From Stenotrophomonas sp. ZAC14D1_NAIMI4_1 (lineage in GTDB: Bacteria; Pseudomonadota; Gammaproteobacteria; Xanthomonadales; Xanthomonadaceae): DNA of 64,000 bases. Below the pieces are notes generated by a model that did not search any database, had not been told where the DNA came from, and worked only from the letters and a program-made list of their open reading frames with translations. Positions 38,128 to 47,387 of this stretch are shown here, piece after piece. A program made the position numbers and the translations under genes. The stretch spans positions 2,692,407-2,756,406 of the forward strand of contig NZ_CP026001.1 in the NCBI RefSeq assembly GCF_003086775.1, written 5' to 3'. Every line of letters starts with the position of its first letter. Positions within the stretch are counted from its first letter, which is position 1.

Positions 38128-39084
38128 ATGTCCCGATATTTCACGTTTGCCGATTACCGTCGCTTCGGTGATCGGCACGGCTATGACTATCGCGCCGACC
38201 CGCGCGACCTTCGCGATGACCAATGGATCGGTCGTGGCGAAATGCACGAACAGACCCTGCGCGGTGGCCTCAGCCTGGTTGCCACGGATGTGTGCAACCG
38301 CGTGGGCTATACGGCCACTGCCGAGCAGCGCCCGGGCCTGTCGATCCGGATGATGCTGGATGGGCAGGTGGATGTGCAGGTGCCGCAGCGTGAGGCCTTC
38401 AGCCTGCGCGCGGGTACCGCGATGACCAGCCATCACCGTGAACCGGTCGAGATGCGCGGCGTGCATCCGGGCAGCGTGCGACTGCGCGGCGTGAGCCTGT
38501 GCCTGCCCGCGGAGTTCGATGTGGAGCTGCTGCAGCAACCCGCGCTGCAGCAGGCACTGCACGGACCCGGGGTCGGCTGCCGGCACTGGGCCATTCCGCA
38601 CACGCTGCTGCCCGCGCTGTCGCAGTTGTTCGACAGCCCCTGGCAGGGTGGACTGGATGCGCTGTGGCGCGAGGGCCTGGCCCTGCAGGTCCTGGCCGTG
38701 GGCCTGCAGGCCGATGATCTTCATCCCGCCACACCCCGTGCGCTGCGTGCCGGCCAGCGCGCGCGGCTGGAACGGGTGCGTGCGTTCCTGCGCGAGGATC
38801 CCAGCCATGAACACAGCCTGGTCGAGCTGGCGCAGATCGCCTGCATGAGTCCCAGTTCGCTGCGTCGTCATTTCGTGCAGCAGTACGGCTGCTCGGTGTT
38901 CGATTACCTGCACGAGCAGCGCATGCACCACGCCGAACAAGGCCTGCGCGAGCGCGGCTGGAGCGTGGAGCAGGCCGCGGCGGCTACGGGCTATCGGCAC
39001 CCGAGCAACTTCGCAGCCGCTTTCCGCAAGCGCTTCGGGTTGGTGCCCAGCCGCTGGCGCACCGGGCCCTCGAAGGTAGGGTGA
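38128..39084 (+). CDS. AraC-family regulator (PchR-like)
   Basis: The 318-residue protein has a C-terminal AraC domain (SLVELAQIACMSPSSLRRHFVQQYGCSVFDYLHEQR and TGYRHPSNFAAAFRKRFG). An N-terminal domain (GLSIRMMLDGQVDVQVPQ, VRLRGVSLCLPAEF) resembles PchR-type regulators that respond to ferric siderophores. No siderophore genes are nearby, so the ligand is open. Confidence 0.87.
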   Translation: MSRYFTFADYRRFGDRHGYDYRADPRDLRDDQWIGRGEMHEQTLRGGLSLVATDVCNRVGYTATAEQRPGLSIRMMLDGQVDVQVPQREAFSLRAGTAMTSHHREPVEMRGVHPGSVRLRGVSLCLPAEFDVELLQQPALQQALHGPGVGCRHWAIPHTLLPALSQLFDSPWQGGLDALWREGLALQVLAVGLQADDLHPATPRALRAGQRARLERVRAFLREDPSHEHSLVELAQIACMSPSSLRRHFVQQYGCSVFDYLHEQRMHHAEQGLRERGWSVEQAAAATGYRHPSNFAAAFRKRFGLVPSRWRTGPSKVG

Positions 39085-39107
39085 CCAGCTCTCGCGCGAT
39101 TCCCGCT

Positions 39108-39265
39108 CTGGTGGGTGTCGACCGTTGGTCGACACGCTCTTGCATGGCATGCCGGCCAGCGGCCGGCACTACCAACGCCGGGCACGGCCCGGCGCTACCT
39201 GGTGGGTGTCGACCGTTGGTCGACACGCTCTTGCATGGCATGCCGGCCAGCGGCCGGCACTACCA
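39108..39265. repeat. Two 67-base direct repeats built of paired REP palindromes
   Basis: Units at 39108-39174 and 39199-39265 are identical. Each joins a palindrome GTGTCGACC/GGTCGACAC to a second stem GCCGGCC/GGCCGGC ending CTAC. A third, CG-rich REP lies between them (39175-39200). They sit between the ends of the AraC gene and the convergent hydrolase gene. Confidence 0.85.
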
Positions 39266-39274
39266 CCGTCCGCT

Positions 39275-41185
39275 TCAGTACACCGGCAAATCGATGTAAC
39301 TGGCCTGTGCGGCGCTGTGCCAGACCCGCTGCGTGGCCTTCTGGTAATCGGCCGGCTTGGCCAGGTAGATGTTCGGCACGTAGGTCTGCGGGTTGCGGTC
39401 GTACAGCGGGAACAGGCTGGACTGCACCTGCACCATCACCCGGTGCCCCTTCTGGAATACATGGTTGGCATTGGGCAGGTCGAAGCGGTACGGCAGCACC
39501 TGGTTGGCGGCCAGTGCCTTGGGCGCGCTGAAGCTCTCGCGGTAGCGACCACGGAAGATCGCCAGTGACACCGGCAGCTCGTAGCCACCCATCTCCGGCG
39601 TCGATGCCTCCTGGTCGGGATAGACGTCGATCAGCTTCACCACCCAGTCGCTGTCGGTGCCGCTGGTGGAGGCCTGCAGGTGCACCACCGGCGCGCCACC
39701 AATGCGAAGGGGTTCGTTCAGCGGTTCAGTGATGAAGGTCAGCACGTCCGGCCGACCGTCGACGAAGCGCTGGTCCTTCACCAGCCAGGTGGTCCACATG
39801 TCACGGTCGCCGAAGCGTACCGGGCGCGGCACGAACGGCACCGGCTTGGCCGGGTCGGACACGTATTCCTCGAAATCACCCTCGCCCGCCGCCGGCGCCT
39901 GGAAGGCCAGCTTGCCACCGGCACGCAGGTACAGCGGCTTGCTGGCCGCAGTGCAGTCCTTCTCGCAGCTGCGCGGCCAGCCCTGCAGGCGGTCCCAGTG
40001 GTTCTCGCCGGTGTTGTAGACCAGCACCGGCGGCGTGTCGGCCTTCGGTGCGCCATCCACCAGGTACTGGTCGAAGAACGGCTTGAGCACGTCGCGGCGG
40101 AACTGCAGCGCGGTATCGCCATCGAACTTCAGCGCCCCCAGCTCGTTGCCGGTGTAGTTCACCTGGCTGTGCCGCCACGGTCCCATCACCAGGTAGTTGA
40201 GCGTGTTGCCGGTGTCACGGCCTTCCATCGCCCGGTAGGCGTGGTTGGCGCCCCACATGTCTTCCTGGTCCCACAGGCCCTGCAGCCACATGGTCGGCAC
40301 CTTCAGCGGCGTCTTCGCCATCACTGCATCCAGCGCCTGGCCCTGCCAGAACGCATCGTAGGCCGGGTGCTCGACCAGCTTCTTCCACCAGGTCAGCTTG
40401 TCCACGCCGGTAAAGCGGGCGTAGTCACCGGCCGAGCCGATGCGCAGGAACGTGCTGTAGTCGTCGTAGCCGAGGCTGGGCAGCGGCGTGCCCTTGCCGC
40501 GCTTCTCGGTCTGCATGGCGAAATAGTTGAAGTTGACCTGGCGGAACGCACCGTAGTTGAGCCAGTCATCGCCCATCCAGCCATCGACCATGGGGCTCTG
40601 CGGCGCGGCCACCTTCAGTGCGGGGTGCGGGTCGGTCAACGCCATCACCACGGTGAACCCTTCATACGACGAGCCCAGCATGCCGACCTTGCCGTTGGTT
40701 TCCGGCACATGCTTGACCAGCCAGTCGATGGTGTCCCAGGCGTCGGTGGAATGGTCCACCTTGGTGTTGTTCAGCGGCCCGCGCAGCGGCCGGGTCATCA
40801 CGTAATCGCCTTCGGAACCGTACTTGCCGCGGATGTCCTGGAACACGCGGATGTAGCCGCCATCGACGAACACTTCATCGCCCTGCGGCAGCATGTCACG
40901 CATGCGCGGCGAATCGGTGCGGCTGGCGCGGCCGGCGGCATCGTAGGGCGTGCGGGTCAGCAGGATCGGTGCGTTGTGCGCCCCCTTGGGCACCACGATG
41001 ACGGTGTACAGCCGGGTGCCATCACGCATCGGCACCATCACCACGCGCTTGTCATAGTCGCGGCCGACATCGGGGGCCACGAAGGGCTTTCCGCTGATGT
41101 CCGGGGTCATCGGCGGGGTATCGGCGGCCAGCACGGTGCTGGACAGGCAAAGGGCGATGGCTACAGCAACGGCACGCACACGCAT
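39275..41185 (-). CDS. Alpha-amino acid ester hydrolase (CocE/NonD family)
   Basis: This 636-residue exported serine hydrolase (signal peptide ends near STVLA) is strongly reminiscent of the Xanthomonas citri alpha-amino acid ester hydrolase in length and motif. The nucleophile is Ser173 in GSSYEGFTVVMAL. An X-Pro-dipeptidyl-peptidase-like C-terminal beta domain follows (VVHLQASTSGTDSDWVVKL). The family hydrolyses and transfers alpha-amino acyl groups, including side chains of beta-lactams such as ampicillin; the natural substrate is unknown. CCGGGAGGGG precedes the ATG at 41185. Confidence 0.88.
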   Translation of the reverse strand: MRVRAVAVAIALCLSSTVLAADTPPMTPDISGKPFVAPDVGRDYDKRVVMVPMRDGTRLYTVIVVPKGAHNAPILLTRTPYDAAGRASRTDSPRMRDMLPQGDEVFVDGGYIRVFQDIRGKYGSEGDYVMTRPLRGPLNNTKVDHSTDAWDTIDWLVKHVPETNGKVGMLGSSYEGFTVVMALTDPHPALKVAAPQSPMVDGWMGDDWLNYGAFRQVNFNYFAMQTEKRGKGTPLPSLGYDDYSTFLRIGSAGDYARFTGVDKLTWWKKLVEHPAYDAFWQGQALDAVMAKTPLKVPTMWLQGLWDQEDMWGANHAYRAMEGRDTGNTLNYLVMGPWRHSQVNYTGNELGALKFDGDTALQFRRDVLKPFFDQYLVDGAPKADTPPVLVYNTGENHWDRLQGWPRSCEKDCTAASKPLYLRAGGKLAFQAPAAGEGDFEEYVSDPAKPVPFVPRPVRFGDRDMWTTWLVKDQRFVDGRPDVLTFITEPLNEPLRIGGAPVVHLQASTSGTDSDWVVKLIDVYPDQEASTPEMGGYELPVSLAIFRGRYRESFSAPKALAANQVLPYRFDLPNANHVFQKGHRVMVQVQSSLFPLYDRNPQTYVPNIYLAKPADYQKATQRVWHSAAQASYIDLPVY

Positions 41186-41317
41186 GGAAACCCCTCCCGG
41201 CAGGAAAGACCCAAGCGTACTCCTGCCCAACCCGGTGAAGTGTGTGCGGGCTTTGCGTTCCGCGCTCTTTGGAGGCAGGACTGATGGCACATGCCAAGCG
41301 GTGCTGGACAGCGCCCG

Positions 41318-41386
41318 CCGGGCATGGCCCGGCGCTACCGATCCGCGCGCCCGAGGTAGCGCCGGGCCATGCCCGGCGGATCCGTC
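41318..41386. repeat. Inverted pair of GCCGGGC-type REP elements
   Basis: CGCCGGGCATGGCCCGGCGCTACC and its inverse GGTAGCGCCGGGCCATG are arranged face to face around a short spacer. The right copy extends to the 3' end of the next minus-strand gene. Confidence 0.75.
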
Positions 41387-41771
41387 AGCCCGATTGAACC
41401 TCATGCAGCGCCAACCATCGCCAATGCCCCTGTTCCTGCCGCAGCACCGCCAGCGACTCCCGCCATGCGATCGCCCCATCTCCCACGGCGTGCCCTTCGC
41501 GGTAACGCAGCACCGCCAGCGGTGACGGCGCCTCGATCGCCTGCACGGCGTCGATGGCGATGCGCAGGCCAGGCCGTGCCCCATGCCCGCCGACGAACAA
41601 CGCCTGTACCGCCTGCCGGTCCAAGCGCCGCCCGGCAATGCCGACCATGCTGAAATCCGCGCAGAAGTGCGCCATCAGATCGTCGAGTGCTTCGGCGCCC
41701 ACCTCGGCGCGGAACCACGCCTGCAGCATGTCGTGCAGGTCGTGGATTTCATGTTCGGCGGTGTGTTGCAT
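41385..41771 (-). CDS. NTF2/SnoaL-like hypothetical protein
   Basis: The 128-residue protein has an NTF2-like alpha+beta pattern (EHEIHDLHDMLQAWF...FSMVGIAGRRLDRQAVQALF...WRWLALHEVQSG) as in DUF4440/SnoaL-like proteins. Its ATG overlaps the MFS gene stop as TGATG, so it is co-translated with the transporter. The function is unknown. Confidence 0.75.
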   Translation of the reverse strand: MQHTAEHEIHDLHDMLQAWFRAEVGAEALDDLMAHFCADFSMVGIAGRRLDRQAVQALFVGGHGARPGLRIAIDAVQAIEAPSPLAVLRYREGHAVGDGAIAWRESLAVLRQEQGHWRWLALHEVQSG

Positions 41772-43129
41772 CAGGCACGCTCCGGTTGCGCAAGGGTCAG
41801 TGGCTGCGAACGGCGCAACAGCGCCATCGGCAGCAGGGTAAGGACAGCGGCCAGGCCCAGCGCCACACCGGTGGCCTGCGCCGGCAGCCATTGCACGGCC
41901 AGGGCCAGCAACAGTGCGATGGCGGCGGTGCCGAGGCAGAAGCTGAGCTGGCGGTTGAGATTCCACAGCGCGCTGGCATCACCCAGCGCTTCACCCTCCA
42001 CACCGTGGAAGGCCAGCGTCTGTGCGGTGCTGCTGCACAGGCTGCCGCCGGCGCCCATCAACGCGTACAACAGCGCTGCCAGCGCAAACGGGGGCTGCGG
42101 CAACAGCGCCATCAACATCAGGCCGCTGGCCTGCAGCAGCATGCCACCGCGCAGCACTGCTGCCGGCCCGAAGCGCGCGAGCAGGCGTCGGCTGCCGGTG
42201 ATGGCCACCGCCGATGCCAGCGCCCACGGCAGCATCAATGCACCGATGCGCGCAGCACTGTAGCCCGCCAGGTGCAGCTGCAGCGTGCTGGCCAGCTGGC
42301 TGCCAATGAAAACGCCCGGCACCGCCAGATAGACCAGCATTGCCAGCCGCAGCCCGCGATGGGACAGCAGCGACCAGCGCAGCAGCGGCTGTGCCTGCTG
42401 GCGCGCGTGGCGCAGGTGGGCGGTCGCCAGCAGCAGCGCCACCAGCAACAGCACCGCGCCGACAATCCGGTGGCCGGGTTCGCCCAGCCAGGTCAGCGCC
42501 AGCAGCAGCACGCCCAGCGCGCTCATCGCGGTGGCCAGCGCATAGGCCTGCAGGCGGGGCGCAGTGCGCTCGCCATCGGGCGGCATCCAGGCCAGTACCA
42601 GTCCCATCGCGGCCAGTGCCAGCGGCAGGCTGGCCCAGAGCACACCCCGCCAGGACAGCCACTGCACCAGCAGCCCGCCCAGCGCCGGCGCCAGCGCTGG
42701 CACCAGCAGCGCCACCAGCAGGATGCGACGGGTCAGCGCGCCACGCTGCTCAGGGCTGCATTGCCGATACGCCGCGGCCTGGGCAACGGGAATCAGCAGG
42801 CCGCCGGCCAGGCCCTGCAGCAGCCGCCATCCCAGCAGCCAGCCGATGCCCGGCGCCGCACCGGCCAAGGCCGCCGCCAACGCGAGCAGCAGCAGGGCCG
42901 CCAGCAACAGTCGCCGTTCACCACAGCGCGCGGCCAGCCACGGCGCCAGCGGAATCACCACGCTCAAGCCCAGCATGTAGGCCGTGCCGACCCATGCCAG
43001 GGTGCTGATGTCCGCCTGCAGTTCGGCTGCCAGCGCCGGGTAGGCCACCGTGGCGATGAACATGTTGACCAGGTCCAGCGCGAACACCAGCAGGAAGATC
43101 GCCTCGTGGCGCAGGCGGGGAGAGGGCAT
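41771..43129 (-). CDS. MFS drug/H+ antiporter (DHA2-like)
   Basis: This 452-residue transporter has 13-14 hydrophobic helices, early motif DLVNMFIATVAYPALAAEL, and motif C-like GLLVPALAPALGG typical of multidrug exporters. It is divergent from a LysR regulator, the usual arrangement for a regulated efflux pump, and coupled to the NTF2-like gene. Substrates are unknown. Confidence 0.88.
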   Translation of the reverse strand: MPSPRLRHEAIFLLVFALDLVNMFIATVAYPALAAELQADISTLAWVGTAYMLGLSVVIPLAPWLAARCGERRLLLAALLLLALAAALAGAAPGIGWLLGWRLLQGLAGGLLIPVAQAAAYRQCSPEQRGALTRRILLVALLVPALAPALGGLLVQWLSWRGVLWASLPLALAAMGLVLAWMPPDGERTAPRLQAYALATAMSALGVLLLALTWLGEPGHRIVGAVLLLVALLLATAHLRHARQQAQPLLRWSLLSHRGLRLAMLVYLAVPGVFIGSQLASTLQLHLAGYSAARIGALMLPWALASAVAITGSRRLLARFGPAAVLRGGMLLQASGLMLMALLPQPPFALAALLYALMGAGGSLCSSTAQTLAFHGVEGEALGDASALWNLNRQLSFCLGTAAIALLLALAVQWLPAQATGVALGLAAVLTLLPMALLRRSQPLTLAQPERA

Positions 43130-43205
43130 CGGCGGCGCTCCAGCGGGGAAGCGGCCAGCATGCCGTTCGACGGTTGTTGGAAAAACACGACACCAGCTGC
43201 AACAC

Positions 43206-43224
43206 TGTCAAATCTGTTTTGACA
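43206..43224. promoter_or_regulatory. Palindrome between MFS and LysR genes
   Basis: TGTCAAATCTGTTTTGACA has perfect 7-base arms with a 5-base spacer. It fits a LysR T-N11-A type site, and its right arm contains TTGACA, a -35-like hexamer. Confidence 0.55.
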
Positions 43225-43234
43225 ATGAATCATC

Positions 43235-44140
43235 ATGGTCAGCCTGGACCGCTTTGACATCTTCCGTGCCGTGGTCGACGCCGGCAGCCTCACCGCGGCC
43301 GCCGAGCGCCTGGGCCTGAGCCGCGCAGTGGTCAGCTTCAATCTGAAGCGGCTGGAGCAGGAGCTGGGCGTGACCCTGCTGCTGCGCAGTACCCGCCACC
43401 TGGCGCTGACCGAGGCCGGCGAACAGTTCCTGCAGCACTGCGTGCAGGCACTGGAGGCAGCGCAGGCGGCCATCGATGCCGCGCGCCGCGACCAGCATCA
43501 GCTGCAGGGCACGCTGCGCCTGACCACCACGCCGGAGTACGCGCAGCTGCGCCTGATCCCAGCGCTGGAGGCGTTCCGTGCACGACACCCAGCGCTGCAG
43601 CTGCATCTGTCCACGTCGCCAGCACCGGCCGACCTGATTCCGGAGCGCTTCGACCTGGCCATCCGCCTTGGCCGCCTGCCGGATTCAGGCCTGCACGCCA
43701 GCGAGTTGGAACGCCACCCGCTGTGCGCGGTGGCGGCGCCTTCACTGCTGGCACGCCTGCCCTCTGCCGATGCGGCCGATGATCCCGTGCAGCTGGGTAC
43801 CCTGCCCCGCCTGGGCTACCCACGCCTGGCCGATGTGCCGGTGGTTGCGCCCGATGGCAGCGACGCGTTGTTTGCCACCAATCCCAGCAATGCCGTGGTG
43901 CGCGTGGATGGCGCCAGCAGTCTGCGCGCCTTCGCCCTGGCCGGTGCCGGGGTGACCGTGCTGCCACGCTGGCTGATCGAGGACGACCTGGCCCTGGATC
44001 GCCTGCGGCCGGTGCTGCGCCAGCACCGCTTCCCGCAGCAGAGCGTGTACGCGGTCTACCCGCACAGCACGCAGCCCTCGCCGAAGGTGCGGCAGCTGAT
44101 CGATTTCCTGCGCGGGTGGTTCACCGGCACGCCCGGGTGA
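43235..44140 (+). CDS. LysR-family regulator of the divergent MFS pump
   Basis: The 301-residue protein has an N-terminal HTH (GSLTAAAERLGLSRAVVSFNLKRLEQELGVTLL) and a periplasmic-binding-like effector domain (DLIPERFDLAIRLGRLPDSG). LysR genes of this type commonly control the divergent neighbour; the palindrome at 43206-43224 is the candidate site. Confidence 0.9.
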   Translation: MVSLDRFDIFRAVVDAGSLTAAAERLGLSRAVVSFNLKRLEQELGVTLLLRSTRHLALTEAGEQFLQHCVQALEAAQAAIDAARRDQHQLQGTLRLTTTPEYAQLRLIPALEAFRARHPALQLHLSTSPAPADLIPERFDLAIRLGRLPDSGLHASELERHPLCAVAAPSLLARLPSADAADDPVQLGTLPRLGYPRLADVPVVAPDGSDALFATNPSNAVVRVDGASSLRAFALAGAGVTVLPRWLIEDDLALDRLRPVLRQHRFPQQSVYAVYPHSTQPSPKVRQLIDFLRGWFTGTPG

Positions 44141-44207
44141 TGACGGCGTCCGCCGGGCGCAGTAGCGCCGGGCCGTGCCCGGCGAGCGCAGCGGCACCCC
44201 ACAAACA

Positions 44208-44236
44208 GAAACGGCCCCTTTCGGGGCCGTTCCTTC
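44208..44236. terminator. Bidirectional terminator between lysR and bglX
   Basis: Arms AACGGCCCC and GGGGCCGTT enclose the loop TTTC, with A-rich sequence before and TCCTT after. The two genes converge here. A CG-rich REP palindrome precedes it (about 44150-44190). Confidence 0.75.
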
Positions 44237-44257
44237 AAGCATCAACAACCCGCAGTA

Positions 44258-47053
44258 TCAGCGCAGCACCTGCTCTACCAGCTGCACGTCCACGCTCTGC
44301 AGCGGCTCGGCGGCGTTGCGCGACAGCTGCACCTGGTAGGTGCCACCGTCGATCTTCCACTGGCGGGCCTGCGCATCGTAGTGGGCCAGGGTCTTCGGCT
44401 CGGCTTCGATGCGGATGCGGCGCTGTTCGCCCGGCTGCAGCTGCACCTTGTCATAGCCGATCAGGCGGATCGGCGTGGTGCTGCCGGCCGGCAGCTTCAG
44501 GTACAGCTGGGCCACGTCGGCACCGGCACGCTTGCCGGTGTTGCGGATGTCCACGCTGGCGACCAGGCGCGAGCCTTCCACGCTCACCTTCAGGTTTTCA
44601 TAGGCGAAGGACGTGTAAGACAGGCCATGGCCGAAGGCGAAAGTCGGGGTCAGGCCCTTGGCCGCCATCCACTTGTAGCCGACGTTGGCGCCTTCGATAT
44701 CGAAATCGAACACGTCGCCGAATTCCTTCTTCGGCTTGAAGCCCAGGCCGTCGATGTGCGGGCGCGGCAGCTGCGATTCGTCCACCACCCAGGTGACCGG
44801 CAGGCGGCCGGACGGGTTGGCCTGGCCGGTCAGCAGCGCGGCGATGCCTTCGCCACCGCGGATGCCCGGGTACCAGGCCTGCAGCATCGCCGGCACCTGC
44901 GCCAGCCACGGGGTGCGCACCGGGCCGTTGGTTTCCAGCACCAGCACGGTCTTCGGGTTGGCCTTGGCCACCGCCGAGATCAGCGCGTCCTGCTTGTCGG
45001 GCAGCTGCATGTCCGGCAGGTCCACCGATTCGGCCGCCCACTGGGTGGCGAACACGATGGCCACGTCGGCCTGCGCGGCCGCCTTGGCCGCCGCAGCGGC
45101 GTTGGTGCCGTCCACGTACTCGATGGTCGCGTCCGGACGCGCTGCACGCAGCGATTCCAGCGGCGAGGACGGGTGGAAGATCACCGGGCCCGGCCAGGTG
45201 GTCGGCATCACGCCGGGCACCGCGTTGGTGCCCTTGGCGGTCACGCCGACCATCGACGAACCACCGCCACCGATCACGCCCTTGTCGGCATGGCCACCAA
45301 TGATGACGATGCGCTTCACGCTGTCGGCCAGCGGCAGCAGGTTGCCTTCATTGCGCAGCAGCACGCTGCCCTCTTCCACCGTGCGCTGGGCAACGGCGTA
45401 GCCGGCTTCGGCATCCACCTTCTGGTGCTGCGGCGGGTTGTCGAAGTTGCCATGCAGGAACATCGTGCGCAGGATGCGCGCCACCATGTCGTTCAGGCGC
45501 GCCTGCGGCACCACGCCGCCGTGCACGGCCAGGCGCAGCGGTTCGTCGAAGAACACCGCGGCGTCGAACACTTCACCGGCCGACTGCTGGTCCAGGCCGG
45601 CCAGCGCCGCCTTCGAACCACTGTGCACGCCACCCCAGTCGGACATCACGAAACCGGGGAACTTCCACTCCTGCTTCAGCACCTGGTTCATCAGGTAGCC
45701 GTTCTCGCAGCCGTAAGTGCCGTTGATCTTGTTGTACGAGCACATCGCAACACCCGGGCGGCCGGCGTCCAGCGCGATCTCGAAGGCCAGCAGGTCCGAT
45801 TCGTGCATGGCCTGTTCGCCGATGCGCACGTCGTGGAAGTTGCGGCGGGTCTCCATGTCGTTCAGCGCGAAGTGCTTCATCGAGGAGATCACGTGCTGGC
45901 TCTGCACGCCCTGGATGAGCGCGCCGACCATCGAGCCGGCCAGCAGGGGATCCTCACCGGCGTATTCGAAGTTGCGGCCGTTGCGCGGGTCACGCTGCAG
46001 GTTGACGCTGCCCGACAGCAGGATGTTGAAGCGCTGCTGCCACGCTTCGCGGCCCATGGTCGCGCCGCCGGCGAAGGCCACTTCGCGGTTCCAGCTGGAC
46101 GCGGTGGACGGGCCGGACGGCATGGCGGTGGCGAAGTCACCCGGGCGGATGCCACCTGGATTGGTCACGCCGACGCCGGCATCGGCCGACTGCTGCGCCG
46201 GAATGCCCAGGCGCGGCACTGCCGGCACGAAACCGGCCGAACCCACGGCGCCGTCCGGCAGCGGTCCACCATCCTTGCCCAGCCCGAAGTAGCTGTGCAG
46301 CATCTGGAACTTCTCGTCCTCGGTCATCGCCTTCAGCAGCAGCGCGGCGCGCGCGTCGGCGTTGAGGGTGGTGTCCATCCACGGCTGCTCGCCGCCCTTG
46401 TCGGCCACGTAGGCCAGGGTCAGCAGGGTCGCGCGCAGGGTGCTGCCATCAATCTTGAACGGCGCGCTGCTGGCCGCCTGGAAGCCATCGCTGAAGTAGC
46501 TGGCATCGGCTTCCAGGGCCACGCGGGCCGGGTCGAAGCCGGCCGCCTTGGCCGACTCACCGGCCACAGCACCCAGCAGCACCGCCGGTGCGCCCAGGCG
46601 TGAACGGGTGACCAGGGCGGGCAGGCGCGCGGCACCCGCGCCGGCATCGGTGTACAGCGCCACGGTGTGGCGGCCGTCGTCCAGGCGCAGGTAGTTCAGG
46701 CCCGGCTGGTCGGGGCCGGATTCGGCGGCGATCGGCAGGCGGGTCAGCACGGCCTGGCCCTGCTGGGTCTGGCCATCATCCTTGCCGGCGGCGATGAAGC
46801 GGTATTCGTAGCCCAGGCCATCGGCCAGCAGCTGCAGCGGATCGACCTGGCCGATGCCGCGCTGCACCTGGCGCACGCTGACCGCGTCCACCTTCAGGGA
46901 TTTCAGCTGGGCAGCCAGGGCGGGGATCGCATCCTGGGTCGGTGCCTGTTCCAGGGTCAGCACGGTGAAGGCGGCCGTGTCGGCCCAGGCCGGGGCGGCC
47001 AGCGCGGCAGACAGCGCAAGGGACAGGGCGAGCGGCTTTGTAAACGTTTTCAT
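44258..47053 (-). CDS. GH3 beta-glucosidase with N-terminal nuclease-like (EEP) domain
   Basis: This 931-residue exported protein has a signal peptide ending near APAWA. Residues 26-220 follow the endonuclease/exonuclease/phosphatase pattern (FTVLTLEQAP, LKVDAVSVRQVQR, LLADGLGYEYRFIAAGK, GQAVLTRLPI), but the usual metal-ligand Glu of LQE is Gln. From about 226 it is GH3: NFEYAGEDPLLAG, SSMKHFALND, nucleophile Asp472 in MSDWGG, then the second GH3 domain (GQANPSGRLPVTW) and a C-terminal FnIII-like domain. It should release glucose from beta-glucosides in the periplasm. The start at 47053 gives the signal peptide. Confidence 0.9.
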   Translation of the reverse strand: MKTFTKPLALSLALSAALAAPAWADTAAFTVLTLEQAPTQDAIPALAAQLKSLKVDAVSVRQVQRGIGQVDPLQLLADGLGYEYRFIAAGKDDGQTQQGQAVLTRLPIAAESGPDQPGLNYLRLDDGRHTVALYTDAGAGAARLPALVTRSRLGAPAVLLGAVAGESAKAAGFDPARVALEADASYFSDGFQAASSAPFKIDGSTLRATLLTLAYVADKGGEQPWMDTTLNADARAALLLKAMTEDEKFQMLHSYFGLGKDGGPLPDGAVGSAGFVPAVPRLGIPAQQSADAGVGVTNPGGIRPGDFATAMPSGPSTASSWNREVAFAGGATMGREAWQQRFNILLSGSVNLQRDPRNGRNFEYAGEDPLLAGSMVGALIQGVQSQHVISSMKHFALNDMETRRNFHDVRIGEQAMHESDLLAFEIALDAGRPGVAMCSYNKINGTYGCENGYLMNQVLKQEWKFPGFVMSDWGGVHSGSKAALAGLDQQSAGEVFDAAVFFDEPLRLAVHGGVVPQARLNDMVARILRTMFLHGNFDNPPQHQKVDAEAGYAVAQRTVEEGSVLLRNEGNLLPLADSVKRIVIIGGHADKGVIGGGGSSMVGVTAKGTNAVPGVMPTTWPGPVIFHPSSPLESLRAARPDATIEYVDGTNAAAAAKAAAQADVAIVFATQWAAESVDLPDMQLPDKQDALISAVAKANPKTVLVLETNGPVRTPWLAQVPAMLQAWYPGIRGGEGIAALLTGQANPSGRLPVTWVVDESQLPRPHIDGLGFKPKKEFGDVFDFDIEGANVGYKWMAAKGLTPTFAFGHGLSYTSFAYENLKVSVEGSRLVASVDIRNTGKRAGADVAQLYLKLPAGSTTPIRLIGYDKVQLQPGEQRRIRIEAEPKTLAHYDAQARQWKIDGGTYQVQLSRNAAEPLQSVDVQLVEQVLR
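47039..47052. promoter_or_regulatory. LacI-family operator-like palindrome over the GH3 start codon
   Basis: TGTAAACGTTTTCA fits the LacI/GalR consensus TGNAANCGNTTNCA and is symmetric at 12 of 14 positions. It also encodes Met-Lys-Thr-Phe, so chance is possible. Confidence 0.4.
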
Positions 47054-47387
47054 CGGCGGGCGTAATTCCGTTGCCAAGGCAATCGGTCCAGGGAAAGTGC
47101 CGCCGAAGGGTGCAGCGTTCATGCCGCGCGGGCGTTGCCAGGCAACACACCGCGGGCCAGGGGACGGACCGGTCTGCGCGCGGGACCCTCCTCCCGGCGT
47201 GACAACCTGCCTGCCCGGGCCGCAGAGCGACCCATCTTGTTAAGATTGTGCGAGGGCATTGATGGCTGTCAACAGGACCTAAGTCACAGGCCGCTGCGAC
47301 GGCATGGTTATCAGGCCATCACCGGCGGTCATCAGCAGGCCGCAGGGGCGTACCGATAATGGGAGTCCCCGGCGATGGACCGAGCCC
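47054..47387. other. 334-base intergenic region between the GH3 gene and the frameshifted VOC gene
   Basis: No gene is seen. On the minus strand TTGACA (47272-47267) and CACAAT (47250-47245) with a 16-base spacer form a candidate promoter for the GH3 gene, about 190 bases before its start. Confidence 0.5.
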
